A stretch of 64,000 nucleotides of DNA from Corynebacterium mustelae (GCF_001020985.1 NZ_CP011542.1:248001-312000); one strand, 5' to 3'. Positions 9,203-18,747 are shown, counted from the first letter of the stretch. The notes: generated by a model from the sequence alone, not told the origin. Numbers and translations: made by a program.

Positions 9203-10069
9203 ATGATGGAACTAACTCCCGCAAATATCCAAATAATCGGCGTCGATGGCCAAAAATGGAATGTCTCTGGCGAGCTGATGGGGCTGGAAGGAGTGGAACT
9301 GGACGTCTCTCCGGAGGGGCTACACAGCGAAGCTCCGTTCAAAACCATCTGGCAGCAAAGCGCATACCAAGAGGGCGCAACCTACCTGGGAAACACCATC
9401 GAACCGTTAGACCTGGTAATGGGATTCAACATCTACGGAGACGAGGGGCGCAGCTGGGAATATGTTGAGGAACGATTTTTTAACAGCTTTTCCCCAGAGG
9501 AACCAGCAACGATCGTCTACACAAGCGCATCTGGGCGCCGGACTCTCGACGTTACCCTTCTGGAGAAAACAAAAACCGCCGTTAAAAATGACCCACGCCT
9601 GATGGAATACTCCAAAATGGTGCTTACCCTTCGGGCAGCCTTCCCCTTCTGGAAAGGAGAAACCCGGACAAATACTGTGATGTTTCCATCGGGATCGGGC
9701 ACCAATACCGTCACAGTACACAACCCAACTGACCGCCCACTATATCTGCAGTGGGCTTGTACCGCGCCGGGGCGATGGACACTCCCAGACTATTCCTTTA
9801 AACGGGATGCACAATCAGAAAGAAAGATCACGACCCCTACTCTCACCGAGGGGCAAGATCTGACAATTGACACATATCCACGCACTGAGACCTACACCGC
9901 AGCAGATGGGTCGAATATCGCAGGCCGATTCTTCGGCGTGGATTTTCTCCACCCTGTACCTCCGCGTACCCCACCAACAGAGCTACCTGTGTCAGTGGAA
10001 AACGGAGGGGCCAATGCGGAGGTAATGGTGCGAATGGTCGAATACTGGAAACGCCCACACGGAGGTTAA
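9203..10069 (+). CDS. Distal tail protein (Dit-like)
   Basis: A 288-residue protein directly after the tape measure, the usual place of the hub ring that joins the tail tube to the tip. The N-terminal half has the GxxWNVSGELMGLEGVEL start and a strand-rich core seen in actinophage minor tail proteins of this slot; the C-terminal half is a second beta domain that begins near residue 165 (NTVTVHNPTDRPL). An AAGGAGG site (9195-9201) lies only one base before the first ATG but four bases before a second ATG at 9206, so translation may start there. Confidence 0.75.
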   Translation: MMELTPANIQIIGVDGQKWNVSGELMGLEGVELDVSPEGLHSEAPFKTIWQQSAYQEGATYLGNTIEPLDLVMGFNIYGDEGRSWEYVEERFFNSFSPEEPATIVYTSASGRRTLDVTLLEKTKTAVKNDPRLMEYSKMVLTLRAAFPFWKGETRTNTVMFPSGSGTNTVTVHNPTDRPLYLQWACTAPGRWTLPDYSFKRDAQSERKITTPTLTEGQDLTIDTYPRTETYTAADGSNIAGRFFGVDFLHPVPPRTPPTELPVSVENGGANAEVMVRMVEYWKRPHGG

Positions 10070-10075
10070 TCCGCT

Positions 10076-11716
10076 ATGACAACTCGCACTCAAGAAATCT
10101 GGGAACAAGGGCAACGCCAGCGAGACGAACGAAAACGCCAGCGCCTAACCCCCGGACTGATCCGTATATGGGATGGTGACTGGAATTATCGTGCGACGAT
10201 CACCGATGCAATCGAGTCGTCATTCCAGTGGAAACTCAACGACACCGGACACGGCATAGTTACCCTGCCCATAGATAACCCCACTGGCAAGTGGATCATG
10301 GACTACCGCAACCGCCAAAAGAAAAACATCCATATCACCATGGACAAAGACGGCGCCAGGTGGTCCGGCAGACTCAAAACAGCGAAGATCACAAAGACCC
10401 CCGCAGGGCAACGGTATTACGAGCTGGAGGTTCTCCATGACTACGAGGAACTAAAGCACGTCTACATCTGGCCGAACCCGTTCCTCCCCGACGTACTACA
10501 GTTTCCCCGCGCCTATGTCCTCATGGGTCCAACGATATGGGTACTCAAAACCGCGCTCATGATGAACCTGTGGCGTCTAACCGGAACGGCATGGAAATTC
10601 CCAGACGACCCTATGGAGGCACGGCAATGGATAAAAGCATTCCAGCCGCAACAATGGTCGATGCTCGTCAAACCCGATAAGGTTTTCGGCGATGACACCA
10701 GCCCATGGACAGTCATCAGCGCCAGGATGAAGACGTTCCATGAGCTGGCCGCCCCAAAACTAGCTGATGCCCATCTCATGGTCACATGCACCAGATACCT
10801 AGAAGGCGATCCTGACCCCTGGGAAGGCCACAAATGCAGACATGGAGCACTAATCTTCGACATCGTCGATAAATCCGGCTGGTGGACACCCACCGGAACG
10901 GCAACAAGTGGAAACATTTTTCACGGGCTCGTGCGCACAATCCAAGAAGTCGTCGGCAAGGTCGATACGACTCACGCGATCACCGCCGCGCCGGGTGAGG
11001 TTGCGGAGTATACGAAACCTAATTTTCTATCGACAGTGGTGGGTGCACCATATGTGGTGTATCGCGAAGGCAAGATTACAGGTATTGAGTCCAGTAGCTT
11101 TTCGTGGGCTCCAGCGACTACGGTGCAGGCAATCTGTGGCGGGCATTCTGCGTATGGGGTGAATGAGGCGATATCGGCTGCAGTCCAGTTTGCTGGAAAT
11201 GCGTTGGGAACGATGGTTCTTTTACCCACTGCGGGCACAATTGCTGATACGCTTTTGCAGCCGATTTATGCAGATACTATCGCGGCGTGGAACACGTGGA
11301 AGTCTCAGCAACGTGCACGGGAGTTGGGATGGTCTCATTATTATGAGACTTTTTCGGAAGGTGCGGATAAGGCATATACGTTCTCATCAATCACCGCGTT
11401 ACGGAAAGCTTTTTGGGATACTCGCGAAAAAGTCTCACATCGGCTAGTCATCGCCGATGGCGCTCCGTGGTTCGTGGGCGAAAACGGTAAGGGGCACTTC
11501 TTTTTAGGAGACCGGATTGGGGCTACGATCGTCGGGTTGCCCGAGGACCAGATCGTGGTGGAGCAGGTATCCGAGCTGAAGTATGTAACCTCGCGTGATA
11601 GCCGCGGGTGGGAAATCATCTGTGGTGATAAAGAAAGTCAAGAGTCGCCGCTGGAAAACACTATTAGACGCGTTCGTAATGCGATGGGCGCTATTCATGA
11701 TTTGGGGGTTGTGTAA
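10076..11716 (+). CDS. Minor tail protein, ReqiPepy6 Gp37-like
   Basis: A 546-residue protein. Its N-terminal part (LIRIWDGDWNYRATI, then VTLPIDNPTGKW and a tryptophan-rich middle) matches the pattern of the Gp37-like family found in siphoviruses of Rhodococcus, Mycobacterium and Corynebacterium, which follows the distal tail protein and forms the tail-tip hub or baseplate. It ends with a segment resembling the ESPLENTIRRVRNAMG closing helix of that family. The stop codon is followed at once by the ATG of the next gene. The enzymatic or receptor role, if any, is not visible from the sequence. Confidence 0.75.
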   Translation: MTTRTQEIWEQGQRQRDERKRQRLTPGLIRIWDGDWNYRATITDAIESSFQWKLNDTGHGIVTLPIDNPTGKWIMDYRNRQKKNIHITMDKDGARWSGRLKTAKITKTPAGQRYYELEVLHDYEELKHVYIWPNPFLPDVLQFPRAYVLMGPTIWVLKTALMMNLWRLTGTAWKFPDDPMEARQWIKAFQPQQWSMLVKPDKVFGDDTSPWTVISARMKTFHELAAPKLADAHLMVTCTRYLEGDPDPWEGHKCRHGALIFDIVDKSGWWTPTGTATSGNIFHGLVRTIQEVVGKVDTTHAITAAPGEVAEYTKPNFLSTVVGAPYVVYREGKITGIESSSFSWAPATTVQAICGGHSAYGVNEAISAAVQFAGNALGTMVLLPTAGTIADTLLQPIYADTIAAWNTWKSQQRARELGWSHYYETFSEGADKAYTFSSITALRKAFWDTREKVSHRLVIADGAPWFVGENGKGHFFLGDRIGATIVGLPEDQIVVEQVSELKYVTSRDSRGWEIICGDKESQESPLENTIRRVRNAMGAIHDLGVV

Positions 11717-12115
11717 ATGGGAAACATTCCATTGCAGCAAGACTGCGATATGAATGATCCTGATGAGCATGCGTTGTGGGCGTTAGTTGGTCTTGCAGGC
11801 CCTACTGCGCATGCGCCGTTGGTGCTCCCGCCACAGGTATTACGGAAATGGAGTAGGCGTATGTGGGAGTGTGGATTCAGGCATAATCCGGAGTTGCAGG
11901 AAATTAAGTATGTTCCTCCGCCTCTGGATACCAACTGGGTGTTGGGTGCTGCTGGTCAATGGGTGGGGATTGATACTCCTTTACCAGCTGAGATTACGGC
12001 GCCAGATACAAGTCATCTAACTGATGAGGAAAAACGAGTGCTGCTAGCTCGGTTGGTTAACGAGTTGAATCCAAATGATCTGGTTGATGGTGATCGGGCG
12101 GAGGTGCATGAATGA
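11717..12115 (+). CDS. Minor tail protein, DUF2744-like
   Basis: A 132-residue protein that starts immediately after the preceding stop. The N-terminal half carries a conserved-looking core, CDMNDPDEHALWALVGL, followed by LRKWSRRMWECGFRHNPELQ, which I recognise as the pattern of the DUF2744 family encoded among minor tail genes of mycobacteriophages. The function in the virion is unknown. Its last four bases overlap the ATG of the next gene, which suggests coupled translation. Confidence 0.65.
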   Translation: MGNIPLQQDCDMNDPDEHALWALVGLAGPTAHAPLVLPPQVLRKWSRRMWECGFRHNPELQEIKYVPPPLDTNWVLGAAGQWVGIDTPLPAEITAPDTSHLTDEEKRVLLARLVNELNPNDLVDGDRAEVHE

Positions 12116-13959
12116 GCCAATTTGAGCTACTAGGTGGTGAGGATCCCCGCGAGGGAGCTGAAAACGATAAGGCGAAAAGCCAAATCGTACATGGTAGAGA
12201 TGTAGTCAAATCTTTTAATACTGGTTTGACTGTTGATTCTTTGAAGTCGCGGATCCGTGCTGAGCATGAATTACCTTGGCTATCGTCGAATGGGTCGTTG
12301 TGGCAACGTTTTCGGTCCATATTTGCTGATATTGGCAACGCTATTCGTGGTGTTTTTACCAACCCGTTTAATTCGTATGCGTCGTCAGAGATCCGTGGTA
12401 TCGCATCGGCAGTGCAAGAACCTCTAGGTGACATCCGTGACTCGGTTACCCACGCTGGGGAGCGCATGCGGCAGTTGGACGAAAAGGTCCAGCAAACCCA
12501 GCAGCAGCAAACGCAGATTACCGAGACGATGGGCAATATCGTCAGGGACAACACCAAAAATGCGGCAGCGATTACCGAAGCTCGAACCGCTGCAGAGAAG
12601 GCATTGGAGGGGTTATCCACCCGGTTAGATATCGACGCTGAGTTAATGCAGACTGGTGCTGACGGCAAGCCGGAGTGGGCTAAGGGCTTCACGCGCGTTA
12701 CTCACCCTGATTGGGGTGTGGCATATGAGGCGCGAACGAAGATGGTCGAGCTGAGTCCTCACCATCCGATCAAGGGGAAGCTGGTAGAGGTCTCTGACAA
12801 AATTGATTACCGCGTGCGTATTGAGTATGACTGCCACTATGCAGGTGAGGATCCGGCACGTCAGTTGAACATTTTTGGTTTGATGTGGGTTACAGATACC
12901 GGCCACGCAGCTATCGATTCGGCAGCGCCTATTACGCGGTTCCCAGGTGAAGAAGGACATAGATACGTTGCAGGTTTTGCCGTCGTCCCTGGACTTGTGA
13001 TCGGTAAGCATGTCACCGAAGTTGCTGTCCGGTTTAAACGTGGGGTGAAAAAGGTGAGCCTGTATGCCGTTGGGTTGGATCTTAATTTCACAGATGGGGA
13101 TCAAACGCCATTTGTGCAGATCAAACAGATCACATGTAACCCGATGGTGCCCACTCAATATGACGTTGATAAAGCCCAGAATAATTCGATTATGGCGCTG
13201 GAAAAAGCACAAGCGCACGACCTGGAGTTTCAGAAACAAACGCTGCGGTGGCAGCAGTCTCAAACTGAGATCACCCGTAATCAACAAGATCAGATCTGGA
13301 CAACGTTCGATATTCTGGAAATGATGCGGCTAACGCAACCCCGCATGTTTTTCTTTGATGCGTATGTTGATGGTGCGTGGAAAACTTATGACACGCCATA
13401 CTTCAAAATCGACTTCACCCAAGATAATGACGGGCCGTACATCACATACAAGGGAATGTTTAAAGGATTCGCGCTTGTGCGTGTGTCCATGACAAACGGC
13501 GCCCTTGACGAATTTGGCAACAACATTGCTAATGCAAGCGGCCGGTTATTTAAAAACGCTCGTGGCGCTGGTCATATTTCCTGCCGGTCGGCCGTCGTAC
13601 AGCTATATGTGTACTCACTAAGTCGAGCCGTCCGAGTTGTACAAAACCGGCAGCGAGAATGGGAAATACAACCAGGCACACTGACGGGGTACACGTGGGA
13701 CACTGCTGTGACTGAAACAAGCCTGACTCGTCACATGGGCAAGTCACCCGCAGGCGAGCCTTTTATAAGGTTGCGCACACATGCTTTCTGCAACAGTGTC
13801 GTCACTGGTGAGGACGGGAAAACATATAACGCCTATGAAATGATTCCGCCGCAACGGATACCGCTGAAACCTACATACGGCGCGCTGCATTTTTATGAGT
13901 ACTCCGAAGCACAATCGGAAAACCGTTTATACGGTCCATCGACACCAATCAAGGAGTAA
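12112..13959 (+). CDS. Minor tail protein with coiled coil
   Basis: A 615-residue protein. Residues about 100-165 are a glutamine-rich coiled coil (EKVQQTQQQQTQITE), probably a trimeric stalk; residues 180-340 are a beta-rich domain; a second short helical segment near 360-400 leads to a C-terminal beta domain of about 200 residues. This layout (stalk, jelly-roll-like domains) is common in tail-tip spikes that contact the host surface. It overlaps the upstream gene by four bases. I do not recognise a named family for the beta domains. Confidence 0.65.
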   Translation: MSQFELLGGEDPREGAENDKAKSQIVHGRDVVKSFNTGLTVDSLKSRIRAEHELPWLSSNGSLWQRFRSIFADIGNAIRGVFTNPFNSYASSEIRGIASAVQEPLGDIRDSVTHAGERMRQLDEKVQQTQQQQTQITETMGNIVRDNTKNAAAITEARTAAEKALEGLSTRLDIDAELMQTGADGKPEWAKGFTRVTHPDWGVAYEARTKMVELSPHHPIKGKLVEVSDKIDYRVRIEYDCHYAGEDPARQLNIFGLMWVTDTGHAAIDSAAPITRFPGEEGHRYVAGFAVVPGLVIGKHVTEVAVRFKRGVKKVSLYAVGLDLNFTDGDQTPFVQIKQITCNPMVPTQYDVDKAQNNSIMALEKAQAHDLEFQKQTLRWQQSQTEITRNQQDQIWTTFDILEMMRLTQPRMFFFDAYVDGAWKTYDTPYFKIDFTQDNDGPYITYKGMFKGFALVRVSMTNGALDEFGNNIANASGRLFKNARGAGHISCRSAVVQLYVYSLSRAVRVVQNRQREWEIQPGTLTGYTWDTAVTETSLTRHMGKSPAGEPFIRLRTHAFCNSVVTGEDGKTYNAYEMIPPQRIPLKPTYGALHFYEYSEAQSENRLYGPSTPIKE

Positions 13960-13962
13960 AAG

Positions 13963-15699
13963 TTGGTTAATCTTCACTTCCGGCTAGCCGATATCACGGG
14001 GAAATCAGAGCCTGGCGACTATGTTGTCTTGTGGCCACCACGCACCCGCCAGTCTGTTGTTAATCTGCGGATGGTTCATACAGCGCCGATCCGGCTATAT
14101 CTCGTAAACGGCTACGCATCCATCGTCGTCGAGCCGGGGCCGCTGAGAGTGGAACTGCGCTGCCGGAACATCGTAGACGGCGGTCCGTTCGACGTAACCG
14201 TCCCGGATGCCAGCGATGCAGATTTCTCACAGCTAATCGGTGCAACACTGACATACACACCAGCCGAAATTTCAGCTGTACAAAAGTCAGCGATCCGCGC
14301 CGAGAAGGCGGCCGCAGCAGCTGCCCGAGTCGAGGAGAAAACCACTGCCGTCAATGAAATCCTCACCCGAGCACAAGGATACATAGACCAGATAACTGTG
14401 GAATTCGATGGCGTCCGCGATGCCGCCGCAGCTGCTAGACGAAGCGAGCAAGAATCTCAACGCTATGAGCGGCTGGCCGCAGCTCATGCATCAATGGTTC
14501 CACCTCAAGGACCACCCGGGCGACCTGGCGCGAAAGGCGATCGAGGCGAACAAGGCCCACCAGGGCCGCAAGGTGCACCAGGAAACAATGGCGCGCCGGG
14601 TTCTCGTGGTGAGCAGGGACCACCGGGTCCGGCTCCTACTATTCGTATTGGCTCGGTGACCTCCGCGTCGTCAGCGGGCGCGAGTCTAACGGGCGGGAAC
14701 GGTTCGTATACGTTGAATCTCGTGTTACCACAGGGGGCTAGAGGTCCTGCGGGACCTGCTGGTTCTGCAATGAATACCGAGAATTTTGTGCAAAAGTCTG
14801 AAGCTTCAGAGAACATAACACCAAGCGCGATAGTTAAGCGGAATGCGCAGGGAAAAATCCTTGTTGACTCAAATCCAACGAGTGAGTTTCATGCGGCTAG
14901 TAGGGGCTATGTAGATCGGATTGCTGGCGGTAAAGCTGACACTGCGCATAGGCATAATTTTTCTGAAATCACTTTCCCGATGGACAAAGTGGTTTTAGGC
15001 TATGGTGCTGCAGCATCATCTCCGGTGTCTGTTGCTGTTGGCGTGCGAGCATCGACAGTGAATGGTTATACAGTGGCTGTTGGTGACACAGCTGCAGCAT
15101 CAGGGGCGTCGTCTATGGCGGTGGGAGCTTCGGCTAAAGCGACTCATAGTAAATCAATGGCTGTAGGAACTCTAGCTGAAGCCAAAGATTCATATGCCAC
15201 GGCGTTGGGATGTAATGCTAGAGCTATTCATAACCGATCCGTTGCTGTCGGTTATTATGCGACCACGACAGCCGCTAATCAGATCATGCTTGGCACATCA
15301 TCTGAAGTGGTCACTATCCCCGGAACAATTGAAATCCCTACCCCCACAAGGGCTAATCATGCTGCTACTAGAGGATACGTGGATGGAAAAGCGGATCAGG
15401 AACCGGTTAATGTGGCCGTTACCAACGTTAAACAGTCGGGAAAGATGACGGTCACCCGGTCTGGGCGTGTAGTGGAAGTCGTCATTAAAGATGCAGCAGA
15501 TGGAAACATCGCATCCATACCAAACCCTCATTACCCCAATGGATCAGTTAATCGTATTTTTGCGGCAGTGGATACATATAACACGACCTACCCAGCGCAT
15601 GTAGAGGTTACTTCGGGAGGATCAGTGATTGCTCGGGGTAGCCGGAGCGGGGCGAAAATTTCCACAACTTTTACGTATCTAGCAGACAACCCAGCGTAG
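13963..15699 (+). CDS. Tail fibre with collagen-like and YadA-head-like repeats
   Basis: A 578-residue protein starting at a TTG with an AAGGAG site six bases upstream. Domains in order: a small N-terminal beta domain (1-95) probably joining the tail; a coiled-coil-like Ala/Glu-rich stalk (100-180); a collagen-type Gly-X-Y stretch (184-226, with a shorter one at 259-269); six consecutive 14-residue repeats with the core xVAVG (356-439), the signature of the YadA/Hep_Hag left-handed beta-roll head; and a C-terminal domain (about 440-578). Collagen triplets and YadA heads both form trimers, so this is likely a trimeric receptor-binding fibre. Confidence 0.85.
   Translation: MVNLHFRLADITGKSEPGDYVVLWPPRTRQSVVNLRMVHTAPIRLYLVNGYASIVVEPGPLRVELRCRNIVDGGPFDVTVPDASDADFSQLIGATLTYTPAEISAVQKSAIRAEKAAAAAARVEEKTTAVNEILTRAQGYIDQITVEFDGVRDAAAAARRSEQESQRYERLAAAHASMVPPQGPPGRPGAKGDRGEQGPPGPQGAPGNNGAPGSRGEQGPPGPAPTIRIGSVTSASSAGASLTGGNGSYTLNLVLPQGARGPAGPAGSAMNTENFVQKSEASENITPSAIVKRNAQGKILVDSNPTSEFHAASRGYVDRIAGGKADTAHRHNFSEITFPMDKVVLGYGAAASSPVSVAVGVRASTVNGYTVAVGDTAAASGASSMAVGASAKATHSKSMAVGTLAEAKDSYATALGCNARAIHNRSVAVGYYATTTAANQIMLGTSSEVVTIPGTIEIPTPTRANHAATRGYVDGKADQEPVNVAVTNVKQSGKMTVTRSGRVVEVVIKDAADGNIASIPNPHYPNGSVNRIFAAVDTYNTTYPAHVEVTSGGSVIARGSRSGAKISTTFTYLADNPA
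14512..14640 (+). repeat. Collagen-like Gly-X-Y codons in the tail fibre
   Basis: About 14 consecutive Gly-X-Y triplets, many as GPPG, GEQG and GAPG, encoded by C- and G-rich DNA. Collagen-like rods are known in phage fibres and tend to change length by slippage or recombination. Confidence 0.85.
15028..15279 (+). repeat. Six 14-codon YadA-head-like repeats
   Basis: Six perfectly phased 14-residue units each start with S/T/A-x-A-x-G (SVAVG, TVAVG, SMAVG, SMAVG, ATALG, SVAVG) and carry Ala at the turn. The same period and core are known from the heads of trimeric autotransporter adhesins. The DNA copies have diverged, so the repeat is old or selected at protein level. Confidence 0.85.
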
Positions 15700-15710
15700 G
15701 AAGGAAAACC

Positions 15711-16124
15711 ATGGAGCTGGACACAATCAAAACAAACATTGAGAAACTGTCAACAAAAGAACTCACCGAGCTTCTCAACTGGCTGTTCCCGTATCACGAG
15801 GCGCGCCTAAACCATGATCGATATGCACCAGAAGCTGAGGCGGCGGCTATTAAACAGCTGCAGGAGGATGGGAAACTCGAAATGCCCGACGCGCTGAAAA
15901 CCCCGCCACGGGATGTGGAGGACGCACCCGAATGGCAAAACCCGGTGCAAGGCGGGCGGACTCATCTGCACCAGTGTTACCACTCTGGTGACATCATCCA
16001 ACACGATGGGCGTTTGTGGAAATCCGTATATCCACACCTCAATCACGAGGTACCTGGTGCGTCTGATCTATGGGTGCAGATCGAGCCCGCTGCGGCAGAA
16101 GAGCCCTCGGAGCACACCGAGTAA
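15711..16124 (+). CDS. Small phage protein with carbohydrate-binding (CBM5/12-type) module
   Basis: A 137-residue protein. The N-terminal third is helical; residues about 75-125 have the pattern of chitin-binding type-3 / CBM5/12 modules: a tryptophan in PEWQNP, a YHSGDIIQHDGRLWKS core and a closing SDLWVQIEP. Such modules bind sugars through surface aromatics. Its place directly after the fibre gene suggests a tip protein or fibre-associated protein that binds the arabinogalactan or other envelope sugar. An AGGAAGG site precedes the ATG. It is followed by a terminator, so it closes the tail operon. Confidence 0.65.
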   Translation: MELDTIKTNIEKLSTKELTELLNWLFPYHEARLNHDRYAPEAEAAAIKQLQEDGKLEMPDALKTPPRDVEDAPEWQNPVQGGRTHLHQCYHSGDIIQHDGRLWKSVYPHLNHEVPGASDLWVQIEPAAAEEPSEHTE

Positions 16125-16144
16125 AACAAGCATCAAGAAAGTTT

Positions 16145-16172
16145 TAACCCCGGCAGTTGCGCTGGGGTTTTG
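16145..16172 (+). terminator. Rho-independent terminator between tail and lysis genes
   Basis: The stem AACCCCGGC / GCTGGGGTT (one G-T pair) with a six-base loop is followed by TTTG. It ends the tail gene cluster 20 bases before the lysin gene. Confidence 0.75.
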
Positions 16173-16191
16173 TTATTGAAAGGAGGAAAAT

Positions 16192-17520
16192 GTGTCAACT
16201 GTTATGCCGGTAAAGCGTGGTTTTGAGGTTACGAGTAGCTTCGGCCCACGCTGGGGCACGATTCATTACGGTACTGATTTTGGTCGCCCAGGTGGTTGTG
16301 GTGGCGAACCTGTCTTTGCGATACGCGCAGGCACTGTGACGAATGCTGGTCCAGCATCCGGTTTTGGTCGATGGGTATGCGTCGATCATCCTGCTGAGGT
16401 GGGTGGGGGTCTAAGCGTCTATGGGCATGTTGTGCCTGAGGTGCGTGTAGGCCAGCGTGTTGAAGCGGGTCAGCGTATAGCGCACATCGATCCCAATAAG
16501 GCTACAAACGGTGGTGTGGATCCTCATCTACATCTGGAATTTCACCGCTATGTGTGGTCACCTCCGGGGCCAAACCGGCTGGATCCCATGACAATCCTGA
16601 GGGGTGCTCCTTGGCCAGATGGCGCTCCGCCTACGACTGAACCTAAGGGTGGAACGATTTTTGGCGTTGATATATCTGAACACCAGGATGGTATGCCGTT
16701 AACGCGGGCTGCTGAGGAAGGGATACAGTTTGCCATCGTCCGTACTACGGATGGGACATACAAAGATCGAACGTATCGCAGTCACGTTGATGATGGGCGA
16801 GGGGCTGGTTTGGTACTGGCGGCGTATCACTATCTGCGTAATCCCTCGGAGGGCACAACGATTCGTCAGCAGGTGGATGCGTCTCTTGCGGTTATGGGTG
16901 AGCATCACAGATTGCCGATGTGGCTGGATTGTGAGACTGATGCAGGACTCCATCCTGACCATATTCGCGAAGCTAAGCGGTTGTTTGAAGATGCTGGTAT
17001 TCGCGTAATCGGTTGCTATTCATATGTCCCGTGGTGGGAAGGCCGGATTGCTGGAGGTGAGCCGGATTCACACGAGTTTGGGGCGTTTTGGGTTGCTGCA
17101 TATGGGCGTAATCCGTATGGCGCACCACGTGTAATTTACCCCGGTGACAACCATGCACAGTGGTCGTACCCGTTGGGTAACCAATTGCCGATTATCTGGC
17201 AGTTTGGTTCAAATGCTTCGGTGGCAGGTCGAAGCGTAGATATCAATGCATTCAAAGGGAATGTTGATCAACTCCGGGCGTTGTTTACCGGAGAGAAACC
17301 ACGAGAGGAAAACATAATGCTAGGTATTACTCGAGAGATTCTCGACATTGTAAAAGACATTCGCGCGCAGTTACGGGGCCCGGAGCTGAAGGGGTGGCTG
17401 CAGCTTGGACAGAACGCGAAGGGTCAGTTTCTTACCCTCGTTGATGCTGTATCAGCGCTGCGGAAAGACATTGCTCATCTGACAGATGAAGTTAAAAATC
17501 TAAAGAAGGAAGGGAAGTAA
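16192..17520 (+). CDS. Endolysin: M23 peptidase plus GH25 muramidase
   Basis: A 442-residue protein starting at GTG with an AGGAGG site upstream. Residues 1-137 form an M23 (LytM/lysostaphin) zinc peptidase: His25 and Asp29 in HYGTD and the HLHLE motif (His112, His114). Residues 155-370 are a GH25 lysozyme: GVDISEHQ (Asp160) and LDCE (Asp246, Glu248). The rest (376-442) is a helical domain with a GPELKGW core, likely for cell-wall binding or oligomerisation. The two enzymes would cut peptide cross-links and glycan strands at the end of infection. There is no signal peptide, so release depends on a holin. Confidence 0.9.
   Translation: MSTVMPVKRGFEVTSSFGPRWGTIHYGTDFGRPGGCGGEPVFAIRAGTVTNAGPASGFGRWVCVDHPAEVGGGLSVYGHVVPEVRVGQRVEAGQRIAHIDPNKATNGGVDPHLHLEFHRYVWSPPGPNRLDPMTILRGAPWPDGAPPTTEPKGGTIFGVDISEHQDGMPLTRAAEEGIQFAIVRTTDGTYKDRTYRSHVDDGRGAGLVLAAYHYLRNPSEGTTIRQQVDASLAVMGEHHRLPMWLDCETDAGLHPDHIREAKRLFEDAGIRVIGCYSYVPWWEGRIAGGEPDSHEFGAFWVAAYGRNPYGAPRVIYPGDNHAQWSYPLGNQLPIIWQFGSNASVAGRSVDINAFKGNVDQLRALFTGEKPREENIMLGITREILDIVKDIRAQLRGPELKGWLQLGQNAKGQFLTLVDAVSALRKDIAHLTDEVKNLKKEGK
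17303..17319 (+). promoter_or_regulatory. Possible internal ribosome-binding site and start in the lysin gene
   Basis: AGAGGA at 17303-17308 sits eight bases before an in-frame ATG at 17317, exactly at the boundary between the GH25 domain and the C-terminal helical domain (Met376). Translation from here would give a separate 67-residue C-terminal subunit. Several endolysins of other phages are known to make such subunits this way. Confidence 0.45.
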
Positions 17521-17521
17521 A

Positions 17522-17950
17522 ATGAAGTCTCAGAATTGGTTGCAACCGTGGGTGATCCGCAAGATGATCTACGGCGCAGGCCTTGTCATCGGTGCGATTC
17601 TCGTTGGTGTGGGCTTGGTTTCTGCAGAAACCGTGGAGAGCGCGCTTTCGAATGTTGAGGGTTTTATCACCCCACTGATCCTTATGATCATTTCGGGAAT
17701 TGCGGCGAAGAAAACATCAATATTGTCGGATCAACCAGCTGATGCTGCGGTGCAGACTGCGGCCACTGTAGCGGCAAACGCTGCAGTAAATGAAGTGGTT
17801 GCCGCTGCGGAGGCGGTTCAGGCAAATGTAGAACAACTCGGTGATCAGATCGCATCTGCGTTGGCGCCGAAAGAGTCTGCTTCGTGGACGCAATTAGGGG
17901 CGGAGCGTGAACCTGAGTTGCCGGTCTATGATCTGGAGACCACTAACTAG
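17522..17950 (+). CDS. Holin-like membrane protein
   Basis: A 142-residue protein one base after the lysin stop. It has two membrane-spanning stretches near the N-terminus (about residues 15-36 and 49-62) and a long Ala-rich charged helix behind them. Position next to the endolysin, two closely spaced membrane helices and a hydrophilic tail are typical of class II holins, which make the hole through which the lysin reaches the wall. The second helix is a little short, so topology is not certain. Confidence 0.75.
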   Translation: MKSQNWLQPWVIRKMIYGAGLVIGAILVGVGLVSAETVESALSNVEGFITPLILMIISGIAAKKTSILSDQPADAAVQTAATVAANAAVNEVVAAAEAVQANVEQLGDQIASALAPKESASWTQLGAEREPELPVYDLETTN

Positions 17951-17960
17951 GGAGGCTCGT

Positions 17961-18401
17961 ATGCCTATCGATAAGTTACCTAGCAGGATTCAGCCTGCTG
18001 CTTATCGAGTTCGCTCAGCTGCAATGACGGACGGGACGGCACTTCTGATCGTTGGTCTTATGGGGGTTGCTAGGGGAGTTTCTTCTTTGGCAACGCCTCT
18101 ATATATTCACCCGGCTGAGATGTGGCTCGATAACGAAATATGGGTGGTGACATGGCTAACCATAGGCATTATGAATGTGGTTTCGGCGGCATGCCCAGCC
18201 AGTAGATTTGCTCGGATTTCTTTTGGTCTGATTGTGGGATTGAACGTCCTTTGGGGGCTATCCTTCGCCGCTGCTAGCGTGCTGGATCATGTTAATTTGT
18301 GGGCTAGCGCGATCAACCACTGGGGAATCTCGGCTTTAGTAATGTGGTCGATTTGGCGAGGGAGTCGCCGTCATGTGCGTCTGGAGGTTTCGCATGAGTG
18401 A
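17961..18401 (+). CDS. Phage membrane protein, about four helices, unknown function
   Basis: A 146-residue protein with hydrophobic stretches near residues 25-45, 60-75, 90-110 and 120-135. The ATG at 17961 was chosen because a GGGAGG site (17949-17954) lies at good distance; a longer reading frame from 17907 would run into the preceding holin gene. It sits in the lysis cassette and may help membrane disruption or superinfection exclusion, but nothing in the sequence settles this. The last eight bases overlap the next gene. Confidence 0.65.
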   Translation: MPIDKLPSRIQPAAYRVRSAAMTDGTALLIVGLMGVARGVSSLATPLYIHPAEMWLDNEIWVVTWLTIGIMNVVSAACPASRFARISFGLIVGLNVLWGLSFAAASVLDHVNLWASAINHWGISALVMWSIWRGSRRHVRLEVSHE

Positions 18402-18744
18402 TTTGATGAGTTTCCTCACCTCGCCCCATGGGCTTTTAATCGCGATAATCACAGCTGCATCCAGCTGGTTAGCAACGCGACAAAAAGCTAAGTCGGACAA
18501 AGATATTAGCCGAGGTCCCGAGTGGGATAATTTTTCGCAGCGCCAGAAGGAAATGATGGATGATCTACGATCGGAAATTGATAAGCTGCGGCAACTGTAC
18601 GCGCAATTGGAGCAAAAGTTTCATGATGCGCAGGATCGATATTGGGCGGCAGTTAATCATATTCGGGACGTCCATCTGCATAATCCACATGTGCGGAAAA
18701 ATCATCCTCCGCCACCTGCGATTGCAGATGATGTGAAACTCTGA
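18394..18744 (+). CDS. Phage membrane-anchored coiled-coil protein
   Basis: A 116-residue protein with one N-terminal membrane helix (about residues 7-25) and then a charged coiled coil (about 45-90) and a His/Pro-rich tail. A TGGAGG site precedes the ATG at 18394, within the end of the previous gene. One anchor plus a coiled coil recalls spanin-like or holin-partner proteins of lysis cassettes; no lipobox is present. The last gene of the prophage before a strong terminator. Confidence 0.65.
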   Translation: MSDLMSFLTSPHGLLIAIITAASSWLATRQKAKSDKDISRGPEWDNFSQRQKEMMDDLRSEIDKLRQLYAQLEQKFHDAQDRYWAAVNHIRDVHLHNPHVRKNHPPPPAIADDVKL

Positions 18745-18747
18745 CTA

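Noticed and set aside
14512..15279. Short repeated DNA in the tail fibre gene as a possible CRISPR array
   Set aside because: The repeats are in-frame protein repeats with diverged DNA and no spacers. No CRISPR array was seen in the window.
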